Source of the DNA: Pontiella agarivorans
GTDB lineage: Bacteria > Verrucomicrobiota > Kiritimatiellia > Kiritimatiellales > Pontiellaceae
Reading direction: 5' to 3'
NCBI RefSeq assembly: GCF_034531395.1
Contig: NZ_JARVCO010000002.1
Location: forward strand, 310,001 to 374,000
Length of the DNA stretch: 64,000 nt
Each line of letters opens with the position of its first letter. Within the stretch, counting starts at the first letter, position 1. This document shows, piece by piece, positions 47,985 through 56,804 of the stretch. The notes below the pieces were generated by a model. That model ran no database searches, had not been told where the DNA came from, and saw nothing but the letters and a program-made list of their open reading frames with translations. The position numbers and the translations under genes are program-made.

Positions 47985-49538
47985 ATGCGAGAGCCTTTAA
48001 ACATGCTATCAAAACAAGTCCGTGAAATCTGGCGGCAGTTCGGGGTGTCACAGCGGATGAGTGTCATCATGTCGCTTATCGTGGCCGTGACTGCCCTTGG
48101 AGCTTTGCTCTACTGGGGAACACGACCGGATTTCCGTGTACTGTACAGTAACCTTACGCTGACCGACTCCGCCCAAATGAGGGAGAAACTCGAAGAAGCG
48201 AAAATTCCCGTCAAACTCGGCCAGTCCGGTATGACCATTTCTGTACCGGCCTCGAAGCTTTACACGGCTCGTCTGATGCTGGCATCCGAGGGCCTTCCCG
48301 GCGATTCCTCCACCGGATTTGAATTGTTTGAGCAGCCCAAATTCGGGCTCACCGACTTTGCGCAGAAGGTTAATTATCAACGGGCATTGCAGGGCGAACT
48401 CGAACGTACAGTAGCCGCGATGCAGGGTATTCGTGCCGCGCGGGTTATGCTGGTGCTGCCTAAAGAACATCTCTTTTCCTCTGAGGAGGAGCGCCGCGCA
48501 CAGGCGTCGGTCATGCTTACTCTCAATGGTTCAACCGCGATTAGTGATGCACAGGTTCAGAGCATTGTTCATCTGTTGGCCAGTTCGGTTCAGAATCTCG
48601 ATCCGACGCAGGTCACCGTGACGGATCAGTCCGGCCATTTGCTGACGCGTTCACACAGTGCGGATAATGTGATGGAACACGGCAACGAGCAATTGGATGT
48701 GCAGGAGCGCACGGAGCAACGGCTGGTTGCAAAGGCTCAGGATATTCTCGACCGGGCACTGGGCATGGGAAATTCCATTGTCCGGGTCAATGTTGATCTG
48801 GATTTCAGCGATACAGAGCAGCGGAATGAAATGTTTGATGCCGAAAACCGTGTGGCAACGTCTGAGCGGATTATTTCCGAAGACAAATCCGCCGGTGGCG
48901 GGGATCGTGCCGGCGGCCGGGCAGGCATTGTGGCCAATGTGTCGGTCGGAAATCCCACGGATATGAAACTCGACTCCAGCAGCAATAAAGATTCGAGCGA
49001 AGAGATTTATACCGAATATGTGGTGCCTTCGAATGTGAGTATGGTTCGGCAGAAGGGCATCCGCGTTGAACAGCTTTCGGTGGCGGTTTGTCTGGCGCAG
49101 AATGGGGACACGCCTCGCACCGAGGCGGAAATCAACGCGATTTCCGAGCTGGTTTCGAATGCGTTGGGAGTGAATCCCTCACGTTCGGACACGATTCACG
49201 TTACCGAAATGCCCTTCGTTGCGCCGCCGCAACCCGAGAAGCTGGAGTGGTGGGAGCGATTGCCTGTGAGTTACGATACGGTGTTTAAAGGTATGGGCGG
49301 GCTGGTGGCGCTGTGCATTGTCTTTGGAGCAAGCCGTAAAGTGAAACGGGCCTTGTTGGTGAGTACACCATCCCTCGATACGCCGATTAATGAAGCGCGC
49401 CAGGAAGAGCAGGAGCGCATCATTAAGGAAGAGCCTCAGGATATGGAAACGTATATTGAAACTGTCGATCAACTGGCCAGAAACCATCCCCAAACGGTTG
49501 CGGCATGGATTACGAACGCAGCGGAATGGAATGGATAG
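47985..49538 (+). CDS. fliF: Flagellar MS-ring protein FliF
   Basis: A 517-residue MS-ring subunit. TM1 (MSVIMSLIVAVTALGALLYW), two ring-building motifs with YSNLTLTDSAQMREKLEEAKIPVKL and ARVMLVLPKEHLFSSEEERRAQASVML, a variable loop, TM2 (GMGGLVALCIVFGA) and a C-terminal FliG-binding helix (ETVDQLARNHPQTVAAWITN). Start ATG 47985; an internal ATG at 48003 is possible. Confidence 0.96.
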   Translation: MREPLNMLSKQVREIWRQFGVSQRMSVIMSLIVAVTALGALLYWGTRPDFRVLYSNLTLTDSAQMREKLEEAKIPVKLGQSGMTISVPASKLYTARLMLASEGLPGDSSTGFELFEQPKFGLTDFAQKVNYQRALQGELERTVAAMQGIRAARVMLVLPKEHLFSSEEERRAQASVMLTLNGSTAISDAQVQSIVHLLASSVQNLDPTQVTVTDQSGHLLTRSHSADNVMEHGNEQLDVQERTEQRLVAKAQDILDRALGMGNSIVRVNVDLDFSDTEQRNEMFDAENRVATSERIISEDKSAGGGDRAGGRAGIVANVSVGNPTDMKLDSSSNKDSSEEIYTEYVVPSNVSMVRQKGIRVEQLSVAVCLAQNGDTPRTEAEINAISELVSNALGVNPSRSDTIHVTEMPFVAPPQPEKLEWWERLPVSYDTVFKGMGGLVALCIVFGASRKVKRALLVSTPSLDTPINEARQEEQERIIKEEPQDMETYIETVDQLARNHPQTVAAWITNAAEWNG

Positions 49539-50564
49539 GTGAGCGGGGTGAACGTGTCTGAACAAGGATTGGTTTCTCAACAAATGACACCGGAAAAACG
49601 GGTGGCGGTCGTGCTGGCCAGCCTGGATCCGGATGTGGCGGCAAAAGTGATGAGCGAGCTGGACCCGCATATCATGACCAAGGCCGCGGAAAGTATTCGC
49701 AATCTGGGAATTGTGCCCGGGAACTTATATAAAAAAGCGCTGGCCGAAAGTGTGCAGGAGCTTAAGGCCTATGGCGATGCCGTTCATGGAAACGATAGTC
49801 TGGCTGTCGGGTTGCTCAGTAAAGTCGTGGGCGAACAGCAAGCGGCTTCCATGCTTGAACTCGGCCAGATGGCCGGAAACCGATTCGGTGCACTGGTCTC
49901 CCGCAAACCGGAAGAGATTGCGAGGATGCTGGCGGCGGAATCTTCGAGTGTGATTGCTGTGGTCCTGCGTTTCCTTCCATCGCAACTGGCATCGGAAACG
50001 CTTTCCCATATTAAAGAAGAAATCCGGAATAAGGTGGTGATACAGATTGCGACCGCAGAGCTTCCGCCGGAGCGGGTTATTGACCAGATTGAACAGCATC
50101 TGGTGGCGCGATTGCCGGCTTCTGTCAAACGAAAGCAGGATGATACGGAGCGCATCGATTCGCTGGTTTCCATTATGCAGCGCTCTTCGAAAGAAGTCGC
50201 GGATGCCATGCTCGATGAACTGGGTAAGCAGGATCCTGCATTGGCCGACCTCGTTCGTGATCGGATGTTTGTATTTGAAGATATTGCCCGTCTGGATGAT
50301 GCCGCAGTGCGGCGGATTATGCAGGAGCTTGAGAACGGCGTCCTTTCCACGGCACTGCGCAAAGCTTCGGATGAGGTACGCGACCGTTTCCTGAGTAATA
50401 TGTCGCGTCGCGCAGCCGACGGTCTGCAGGAAGAAATGGAATACGCCGGGAAGATGCCTTTCTCTGAAGTGCTCGCCAAACAAAAACAGGTTGTGCAGGT
50501 GGCCCGGTCGTTGGCGGAACAGGGCGAAATCAAGATCGGCTCTTCGGAGGAGGAATATGTCTAA
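49539..50564 (+). CDS. fliG: Flagellar motor switch protein FliG
   Basis: A 341-residue rotor protein that interacts with MotA. It keeps the EHPQ-like and charged torque helix: FVFEDIARLDDAAVRRIMQE, LRKASDEVRDRFLSNMSRRA. The N-terminal EKRVAVVLASLDPDVAAKVM domain binds FliF. GTG 49539 directly follows the fliF stop; GTG 49548 is an alternative start. Confidence 0.95.
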   Translation: MSGVNVSEQGLVSQQMTPEKRVAVVLASLDPDVAAKVMSELDPHIMTKAAESIRNLGIVPGNLYKKALAESVQELKAYGDAVHGNDSLAVGLLSKVVGEQQAASMLELGQMAGNRFGALVSRKPEEIARMLAAESSSVIAVVLRFLPSQLASETLSHIKEEIRNKVVIQIATAELPPERVIDQIEQHLVARLPASVKRKQDDTERIDSLVSIMQRSSKEVADAMLDELGKQDPALADLVRDRMFVFEDIARLDDAAVRRIMQELENGVLSTALRKASDEVRDRFLSNMSRRAADGLQEEMEYAGKMPFSEVLAKQKQVVQVARSLAEQGEIKIGSSEEEYV

Positions 50565-51174
50565 CACGATTTTCATGGATTCGAACGTTTTGGCTTTTGT
50601 GCCAGCTTCGCCGGAAGAAGAGACCTGTTCTCAGTCGGACCAGGTTGATACCGCCGAGCTCGAACGCGAGTTGCGGGCTGCGCTCGAAGCTGAATATGAA
50701 GAGCGGCTGGAACGCGAAGTTGCGGCCCGGCTGGCCGGAGAGCGAGAACGTTTCGACCGCACTCTGAATCAATGTACCACTAATTTTGATCGGTGCATTG
50801 GAACGTTGCGTAAAGAGATTCAGGCCAATGTGGTCGATCTCTCGATTCGCATGGCGGAGGTTATTGTCCGGCACGAATTACCCGATCGGGACATGCTGCA
50901 TAACCTGATTGTGAAAACCCTCGAGCCGGTTTCGGATCTGCAGGGCGCTCTGGTGCGCCTCAGTTCCAGTGATTGGAATTTATTCGGTGAGCAGATCAGC
51001 AACGGCGACCATTTGGGCGTGGGCAGTACCGTGCAGTTTGCAGAAGACCCGAATCTGGCAGCCGGCGATGTGATTGTGGAGAGCCGGAATGGAATTTTTG
51101 ATGCCCGTTTAAATGAACGTCTAAAGCTGTTGAAGGAAACCCTGCATGAACGTAGCGGAAGAAAACACCCGTAA
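50557..51174 (+). CDS. fliH: Flagellar assembly protein FliH
   Basis: A 205-residue regulator of the FliI ATPase. An acidic N-terminus leads into a coiled coil (ELERELRAALEAEYEERLER) and a C-terminal globular domain (VDLSIRMAEVIVRHELPDRD, VGSTVQFAEDPNLAAGDVIV) resembling V-ATPase subunit E. ATG 50557 has GGAGGAGGAA; 8-nt overlap with fliG and 29-nt overlap with fliI. Confidence 0.88.
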   Translation: MSNTIFMDSNVLAFVPASPEEETCSQSDQVDTAELERELRAALEAEYEERLEREVAARLAGERERFDRTLNQCTTNFDRCIGTLRKEIQANVVDLSIRMAEVIVRHELPDRDMLHNLIVKTLEPVSDLQGALVRLSSSDWNLFGEQISNGDHLGVGSTVQFAEDPNLAAGDVIVESRNGIFDARLNERLKLLKETLHERSGRKHP

Positions 51175-52486
51175 TTTATTGGACTTCGACGATCTCTTCC
51201 AAGGGCTGGAAGCATCGACGCTGGCCCGCTCCGAAGGGCGCGTGGTGGAAGTGGCCGGGCTGACCGTGAAATCGGTTGGACCGCATGCTTCGATTGGCGA
51301 TTTGGTGTGGATTGAACCGCTCTATGGTGAGGGCCATCGTCGTATTCCGTGTGAGGTGGTGGGGTTCCACGATCGCTATGTGGTTTCGATGCCGGTGGAA
51401 CGCCTCGGCCGGATTCACCCCGGGGCACGGGTCATCCCGGGTGGACGCATGAAAGTGGGGGTTGGCAAGGAATTGCTGGGCCGGGTGGTGGATTTTATGG
51501 GACGTCCGATTGACGAAGGGCCAGAGCTGGAAGGATTGCAGCAGGTCGATATTGAACGTGATGCACCGCCGGCGATGAGAAGGCAATCGCTGTCCTCTGT
51601 TTTTGAAACCGGTGTGCGTGCCATTGATGGGGTGCTGACGCTGGCCAAGGGGCAGCGCGTAGGGATTTTTGCAGGAAGCGGCGTGGGCAAGAGTGTGCTG
51701 ATGGGCAGTCTGGCTCGTAATGCGCGTTCGGGTGTGAATGTCATTGCGCTCATTGGAGAACGCGGCCGTGAGGTGAAAGAATTTATTGCCCGGAATCTGG
51801 GAGAAGAGGGATTGCGACGCACCGTGGTGGTGGCGGTTACTTCCGATCAGTCACCGGTCAGTCGGCTGAAAGGGGCTTCGACAGCCATGACCATTGCGGA
51901 GTATTTCCGGGATCAGGGTGAAGATGTGATGTTGATGATGGATTCGGTGACGCGCTATGCGATGGCGCAGCGCGAAATTGGTCTGGCGGTGGGGGAGCCG
52001 CCCACGACGCGCGGTTATCCGCCGAGTGTGTTCAGTCTGTTGCCGCAACTGCTCGAACGGGCGGGGGCATCGGATGTGGGAACCATTACCGCATTCTATA
52101 CGGTTCTGGTTGAATCCGACGATATGAACGATCCGATTGGCGACAGCGTTCGTGGAATTCTCGACGGGCACATTGTGCTTTCGCGAAAAATTGCTTCCAT
52201 GGGACATTATCCCGCAATTGATGTTCCGGTGAGTCTGAGCCGTTTAATGAACGATATTGCAACGCCCGAACACAAAGAGCTTTCATCTAAATTACGTTCA
52301 TTGCTGGCCGTTTATCAAAAGGCACAGGATCTGGTGAATGTGGGCGCCTATGTGGCGGGGAGTAATCCGCAGATCGATGAATCGCTGGCCCGGATTGAGG
52401 GAATTAATTCGTTTTTACAGCAGAAGCCCGAAGAGCGCGAGGGATTCGAAGCCATGCAGCAGATGCTTAAGGCGGTGCTGGCATGA
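51146..52486 (+). CDS. fliI: Flagellum-specific ATPase FliI
   Basis: A 446-residue hexameric export ATPase of the F1-beta type. Walker A AGSGVGKSVLM, GERGREVKEF, Walker B VMLMMDSVTRYA, and DDMNDPIGDSVRGILDGHIVLSR are conserved. The N-terminal DLFQGLEASTLA (F18-E22) is encoded by a copy of the short palindrome (51197-51211); see findings. Confidence 0.96.
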   Translation: MNVAEENTRNLLDFDDLFQGLEASTLARSEGRVVEVAGLTVKSVGPHASIGDLVWIEPLYGEGHRRIPCEVVGFHDRYVVSMPVERLGRIHPGARVIPGGRMKVGVGKELLGRVVDFMGRPIDEGPELEGLQQVDIERDAPPAMRRQSLSSVFETGVRAIDGVLTLAKGQRVGIFAGSGVGKSVLMGSLARNARSGVNVIALIGERGREVKEFIARNLGEEGLRRTVVVAVTSDQSPVSRLKGASTAMTIAEYFRDQGEDVMLMMDSVTRYAMAQREIGLAVGEPPTTRGYPPSVFSLLPQLLERAGASDVGTITAFYTVLVESDDMNDPIGDSVRGILDGHIVLSRKIASMGHYPAIDVPVSLSRLMNDIATPEHKELSSKLRSLLAVYQKAQDLVNVGAYVAGSNPQIDESLARIEGINSFLQQKPEEREGFEAMQQMLKAVLA

Positions 52487-52932
52487 AAAAGTTTTCCTTC
52501 ACATTTCAGTATTTGCTGGATGCACATCGTGCCAAAGAACAGGCCGCGGAACATGCGTTGCGGATGGCTGGGTCCGCACTTGCGGAGGCGGAACAGGCGC
52601 TTGCTGCTATGTCGGAAACCGGTGCTCGACAGACGCGGGCGCTTGAGCAAATGACGGGTGTGGTACGGCCGTTGGATTATTCAATTTATCGTGAAAGTGT
52701 CGATTTTATCCATCAGCAGATTGCGGCGTTAAAACAAGTCTGCAGCTCGAAGGCGGAGGCCGTGGAGGAATGCCGTGCAGCGCTCCGCAAGGAAGTGACC
52801 TCGCGGCGTATTCTTGAAAATCTCTGTGACCGGGAGCGAGTCGAATGGGCGGAGGCGCTTCGGGCCGAAGAGCAAAAACAGATGGATGAGTTGGCCGTGG
52901 TTCGTTGGAGCCGGCAGGAGGTTGGGGTATGA
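52483..52932 (+). CDS. fliJ: Flagellar export protein FliJ
   Basis: A 149-residue antiparallel coiled-coil stalk of the export ATPase: FSFTFQYLLDAHRAKEQAAE start and RRILENLCDRERVEWAEALR second helix. Sequence conservation is low, as usual for FliJ; identity rests on N-terminus, length and location after fliI (4-nt overlap). Confidence 0.85.
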   Translation: MKKFSFTFQYLLDAHRAKEQAAEHALRMAGSALAEAEQALAAMSETGARQTRALEQMTGVVRPLDYSIYRESVDFIHQQIAALKQVCSSKAEAVEECRAALRKEVTSRRILENLCDRERVEWAEALRAEEQKQMDELAVVRWSRQEVGV

Positions 52933-53522
52933 AAATATGGTGTTTGATGCTGAGTCTGGTGGTTGCTGTTTTATCCGGTCTGCTGGCTTTTACAGCGCAG
53001 TCCGGACATTTGCCGTTGCAGAAGGCCCGGGAGACCGACTCTGCCTCTGTGCAGGAAGAGCCCCGGTCTGTCACGCCGCTGATCAGTTCGCAGATGGGTC
53101 TGGTTGATGAGTTGGTGGAATCATTGCAAGCGGCGCACGAAGATTTAGATGCAGCCAAACTGCGTCTCGATAAGCGCGAAAAAAATCTTCAGGAACTTTA
53201 TTCGACCTATCTCAAACTCCGGAAAGAGACCGGAATGCTGATGGATAATTTGGAAAATCAGCTCGTCAAGGTGGATGAGAAAGAGGCCCGGAATTTCAAG
53301 AAGCTTTCCGGGGTCTATTCCAAAATGGAACCTGCTTCGGCGGCACAATCGCTCAAGCATATGGAGGCGGAGCGGGTGGCTTTGATTCTCAGTCAGATGG
53401 ATAGCCGTGCGATGGCTGCGATTATGGATGAAGCGGTGACGATTTCGGTGGATGGCAGTGAATATGTCGCGCAGTGGTCGGATGCCATGCGGCGGCTGGA
53501 CGATGGCAAGGATGACGCATGA
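52929..53522 (+). CDS. motE: MotE-family periplasmic flagellar chaperone
   Basis: A 197-residue protein with an N-terminal signal anchor (IWCLMLSLVVAVLSGLLAF), a long coiled coil (about 60-120; DLDAAKLRLDKREKNLQELY) and a C-terminal MgtE_N-like domain (YSKMEPASAAQSLKHMEAER, VALILSQMDSRAMAAIMDEA). This is the MotE/FlbB layout; MotE proteins stabilise MotC or stator parts in several diderms. ATG 52929 overlaps fliJ by 4 nt; 4-nt overlap with fliK. Confidence 0.82.
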   Translation: MKIWCLMLSLVVAVLSGLLAFTAQSGHLPLQKARETDSASVQEEPRSVTPLISSQMGLVDELVESLQAAHEDLDAAKLRLDKREKNLQELYSTYLKLRKETGMLMDNLENQLVKVDEKEARNFKKLSGVYSKMEPASAAQSLKHMEAERVALILSQMDSRAMAAIMDEAVTISVDGSEYVAQWSDAMRRLDDGKDDA

Positions 53523-54481
53523 TGAATGTTGACTCTACTGTGGTGAATGCCGCTCCCAAAAACCCAAAGGCACTGAAAAAGTCGGGAGATGAAGCTGAAG
53601 ATGCATCGGGTGCTGAATTTGCGCTTTTCTTAGCCGAACCGGAAACGGCAGAAGTTCCGGGTTCCCAGGGGTTGGAAGAATCTCCGGTGGCAGAAATTCC
53701 GGTTTTCCAAGGGGGGGAAGAATCTGCGGTGGCTGAGGGAGGACTTTTCCAGGGGCTGGAAAAAAAATCGGCGAAAGCGGGTGAGGTTGTGCCGGATCCG
53801 GAAGAGGTTTTCTCCCCGAAAAGGGAACCGTTTCCGGATGGTGAAGATCCGTTTGCATCAGCTGTTTTTATGCCGATTACAGAGCTTCAGGTGTTGCGTC
53901 AGGTGGGGATGAATTCGCAGCTGGAATCGGCCGTGGAACCGGAGTCGGCGGCTTCGATAGCGGCTCTGGAAGGGAAGTCTGCTGTAATCTCCGATGCGAT
54001 TACCCGAGCACCTGTTCAGCAGGAGGTTCCGGTGTTGCAACCCAGTTTAGTGAGCGAAAAAACGATCCGTCTTGAGCAATTGGCTGATCGGTTTGATCAA
54101 CGGTTGCTTTCTATGGTTCAGCGTAATGAAAAGGTGATGCGGATCACAGTACACCCCGCCACGATGGGGCGTTTGACGGTTTTGTGTCGGGAGGAAAATT
54201 CAAAACTTTCGGTCGAGATTGTTGCGCAGAACAGTGGGGTCCGGGAATTAATTGCCGGGCAGGAGGGGGCGGTTCGCCGGCTGATGCAGGAGCATTCGGT
54301 CGAGCTGGGCAGTTTTGATGTTTTGATGGATCAGGGACAAAGCGGGGGGCGGAATTTTGGTTCCAGTCCGGGCTCAGGACACCGCGAGGCCCGTGGCACC
54401 GCTCCTGCTTCGAACGAAGAGGAAGAACTGCATGCGCATCGGGTGATGCATAAAAGCGGTGCAGTTTCTTTGATTGCTTAA
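53519..54481 (+). CDS. fliK: Flagellar hook-length control protein FliK
   Basis: A 320-residue exported ruler. Residues 1-170 are low-complexity, with three in-frame palindrome copies encoding SQGLEE, FQGGEE and FQGLEK (about 48-86). The C-terminal Flg_hook domain (about 175-270) reads MRITVHPATMGRLTVLCREE...LRE-like helix...LGSFDVLM, the part that contacts FlhB. The sigma-54 promoter of flgD lies inside its 3' end. Confidence 0.88.
   Translation: MMNVDSTVVNAAPKNPKALKKSGDEAEDASGAEFALFLAEPETAEVPGSQGLEESPVAEIPVFQGGEESAVAEGGLFQGLEKKSAKAGEVVPDPEEVFSPKREPFPDGEDPFASAVFMPITELQVLRQVGMNSQLESAVEPESAASIAALEGKSAVISDAITRAPVQQEVPVLQPSLVSEKTIRLEQLADRFDQRLLSMVQRNEKVMRITVHPATMGRLTVLCREENSKLSVEIVAQNSGVRELIAGQEGAVRRLMQEHSVELGSFDVLMDQGQSGGRNFGSSPGSGHREARGTAPASNEEEELHAHRVMHKSGAVSLIA
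54394..54409 (+). promoter_or_regulatory. Sigma-54 promoter for flgD, inside fliK
   Basis: TGGCACCGCTCCTGCT is the only TGGCAC copy among the strong sites and has correct 12-nt spacing. Predicted start near 54420, leader 73 nt to the flgD ATG. Confidence 0.75.
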
Positions 54482-54492
54482 CGAGGTATACC

Positions 54493-54936
54493 ATGGAAAT
54501 AGAAAGCCTATACGAAAGAAGCAGCGCAACGACGACCGCTCTAACCGGCGTCGCCGGCGGTGAGCTTGGTAAAAATGAATTCCTGCAGATGCTGGTGACG
54601 CAGATGCAAAGCCAGGATCCAATGGAACCGATGGACAATGCTCAGATGACCGCCCAGTTGGCGCAATTCAGCGCTCTGGAACAGATGGAAAATCTAAATT
54701 CCCAGTTCGAGGGCTTTCAGCAAAGTTCAACGGCAGCAATGTCGCTGATGAATTCAGGCCAGCCTGTGGTCATGGAATTGAGTGATGGATCCAGCGTTGA
54801 AGGCGTACTGGAAAAGGTACAGTGGATGGGTGGCGAAACACAATTTGTGGTGGATGGGACGACCTACTCCAGCGGAGATGTAACCAGTTTGCAGACAGCT
54901 GAAACTCCAGCTGATCCTGCGGAAGAAACGGCATAA
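54493..54936 (+). CDS. flgD: Flagellar hook assembly cap FlgD
   Basis: A 147-residue hook-capping protein. LGKNEFLQMLVTQMQSQDPMEPMDNAQMTAQLAQFSALEQ is the canonical N-terminal domain, here followed by a short beta domain (VVMELSDGSSVEGVLEKV). Shorter than enteric FlgD (about 230), as in many bacteria. Confidence 0.95.
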   Translation: MEIESLYERSSATTTALTGVAGGELGKNEFLQMLVTQMQSQDPMEPMDNAQMTAQLAQFSALEQMENLNSQFEGFQQSSTAAMSLMNSGQPVVMELSDGSSVEGVLEKVQWMGGETQFVVDGTTYSSGDVTSLQTAETPADPAEETA

Positions 54937-54955
54937 CGTCGTAAGGAGAAATAGC

Positions 54956-55762
54956 ATGATAAATAGTATGTGGAGTGGCGTTTCAGGTTTACGTGCGCAT
55001 CAAACGAGCATGGATGTGATTGGTAATGATATTGCCAATGTTAACACGGTTGCTTTTAAGCAGAGCGATATTTCGTTTGAGGACGCGTTTTATAATTCGA
55101 TGGGGTCTCCAACGGCCGACACGGCCGGTAAGCAGGTGGGAATGGGCGTGAATGTCGGTAAGATTACGCAGGATTTCACCGGGGGGCTGTTGCAGTCCAC
55201 CGGAGTTCCTACCAATCTGGGCATTTCGGGCGACGGTTTTTTTGTTCTGAAGGATGCTGCGGGGTTGCAGACCACCTATTCCCGGGCCGGTGATTTTGAA
55301 TTCAACTATGATTCAGGGGCCGATGCGCTTAATTTGCGGGGGCCGGATGGAAAATATTTATATGGAACGATCGGTGCAGCCTCCGGTTCAGCCAGTTCCA
55401 TGATTGCGCTGCCGGGGGATATTCAGGACATGATGATTTCGAGCAGCGGCCAGATTTCGTATATCGATTCGACGGGTTCGCTGGTGGAAAATGCGTACAC
55501 GGTGGATATTGCGACCTTCCCGGGAGAGACCGGCCTTGCACAGCTCGGCGGTAATCAATATGCCGAAACCGCCGCATCGGGACAGCCAGATTTTGATTCT
55601 ACGGACCACACTATTGTGCAGGGTTATCTCGAAAACTCAAATGTGGACCTGGCGAAAGAGTTCACGGAAATGATTGTGGCTGAACGTGGGTTTCAAGCCA
55701 ATTCCCGTACGGTGACCACTTCGGATTCGATGCTGCAGGAGCTTTTGAGTCTGAAACGCTAG
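54956..55762 (+). CDS. flgE: Flagellar hook protein FlgE (short form)
   Basis: A 268-residue hook subunit, shorter than the ~400 of enteric FlgE. N-terminal MWSGVSGLRAHQTSMDVIGNDIANVNTVAFKQSD is of FlgE type. LGISGDGFFVLKD follows, and the C-terminus is LENSNVDLAKEFTEMIVAERGFQANSRTVTT. The outer D2 region is small (about 125-200). Gene order flgD-flgE-flbD supports FlgE over a rod protein. CGTAAGGAG lies before the ATG. Confidence 0.88.
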   Translation: MINSMWSGVSGLRAHQTSMDVIGNDIANVNTVAFKQSDISFEDAFYNSMGSPTADTAGKQVGMGVNVGKITQDFTGGLLQSTGVPTNLGISGDGFFVLKDAAGLQTTYSRAGDFEFNYDSGADALNLRGPDGKYLYGTIGAASGSASSMIALPGDIQDMMISSSGQISYIDSTGSLVENAYTVDIATFPGETGLAQLGGNQYAETAASGQPDFDSTDHTIVQGYLENSNVDLAKEFTEMIVAERGFQANSRTVTTSDSMLQELLSLKR

Positions 55763-55800
55763 GCCGAATCGTTGGGAAACAGGAAGAAGGAGAGTAGGAC

Positions 55801-56019
55801 ATGATCAAGGTAACCGACCTGCACGGGGTTGAATATTCGCTGAATGCGGAACAGATCGAGAAAGTAGAGCAGAATCCGGATACCCAGATCATGCTGCTGA
55901 ACGGACATCGTTATTATGTGCGTGAATCCATTGATGAGATTATGGCGCGGGTTGTTCAGTATCGGGCGGACTGTAACGCAGCTCGATCGGTACCGGTTGC
56001 CGAAGGGCAAAAGGAGTAA
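55801..56019 (+). CDS. flbD: Flagellar protein FlbD
   Basis: A 72-residue FlbD: IKVTDLHGVEYSLNAEQIEK, NGHRYYVRESIDEIMARV. A small protein of spirochaete/firmicute-type loci between flgE and motA, of unknown precise role. It ends 6 nt before motA. Confidence 0.9.
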   Translation: MIKVTDLHGVEYSLNAEQIEKVEQNPDTQIMLLNGHRYYVRESIDEIMARVVQYRADCNAARSVPVAEGQKE

Positions 56020-56025
56020 TAATCC

Positions 56026-56790
56026 ATGGATATTGGAAGCATAGTTGGTGCAGTGCTGGGATGGCTGCTGGTTTTTATTGCTATTGCGATGGGCGGGGGA
56101 AGCGGTTTTTTCAACGCGCCGTCGATTCTTATTACCGTGGGTGGGGCCATTGCCGCGACTCTGATTCACTATCCGCTGCCGCAGGTGATGGCTGTGGTCA
56201 AAGTGGCGCGTAAGGCTCTGTTCGTTAAGGAACAGGATTATATGACCCTCTACGATCAGCTGACCGACTATGCGGTGCGGGCGCGCCGCGACGGCTTGCT
56301 GGCGCTGGAAGGGGATATTGAGCAGCTTACCGATCCCTTTATGAAAAAAGGTTTTCAGATGGCGGTCGATGGTAACACCATGGAGGTGCTGCGCTCTGTG
56401 CTGGAAGACGATCTGGCCGCTATGCAGGAACGTCATATTGTCGGGCAGGGCATTTTCAAGGCATTGGGTAACTATGCGCCGGCCTTTGGGATGATCGGTA
56501 CTCTGGTGGGTCTGGTGGCCATGTTGCAGAATATGTCCGATCCGAAATCATTGGGTAGCGGTATGGCGGTGGCTTTGCTGACCACAATGTATGGAGCCAT
56601 GGTTGCCAACCTGGTTGCGCTGCCGACGGCAGGAAAGCTTGAGCAGCGCACGATGGAAGAAGTGGCCCTGAAAACAATGGTGATCGAAGGTATTGTGGCC
56701 ATTCAGGAAGGGCACAGTCCCCGCATTGTTGAGGAAAAACTTCGTGCGTTCATTCCGCCGAGTATTCGCCAGAAAACGATAAAAGACTAG
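56026..56790 (+). CDS. motA: Stator protein MotA
   Basis: A 254-residue four-TM stator subunit. GIVGAVLGW-like start, GGAIAATLIHYPL, APAFGMIGTLVGLVAMLQNM and LLTTMYGAMVANLVALP are family motifs. The cytosolic loop carries charged residues that contact FliG (YDQLTDYAVRARRDGLLALE). It forms a pentamer around MotB. Confidence 0.95.
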   Translation: MDIGSIVGAVLGWLLVFIAIAMGGGSGFFNAPSILITVGGAIAATLIHYPLPQVMAVVKVARKALFVKEQDYMTLYDQLTDYAVRARRDGLLALEGDIEQLTDPFMKKGFQMAVDGNTMEVLRSVLEDDLAAMQERHIVGQGIFKALGNYAPAFGMIGTLVGLVAMLQNMSDPKSLGSGMAVALLTTMYGAMVANLVALPTAGKLEQRTMEEVALKTMVIEGIVAIQEGHSPRIVEEKLRAFIPPSIRQKTIKD

Positions 56791-56804
56791 GTCGGGAAGA
56801 GTCG

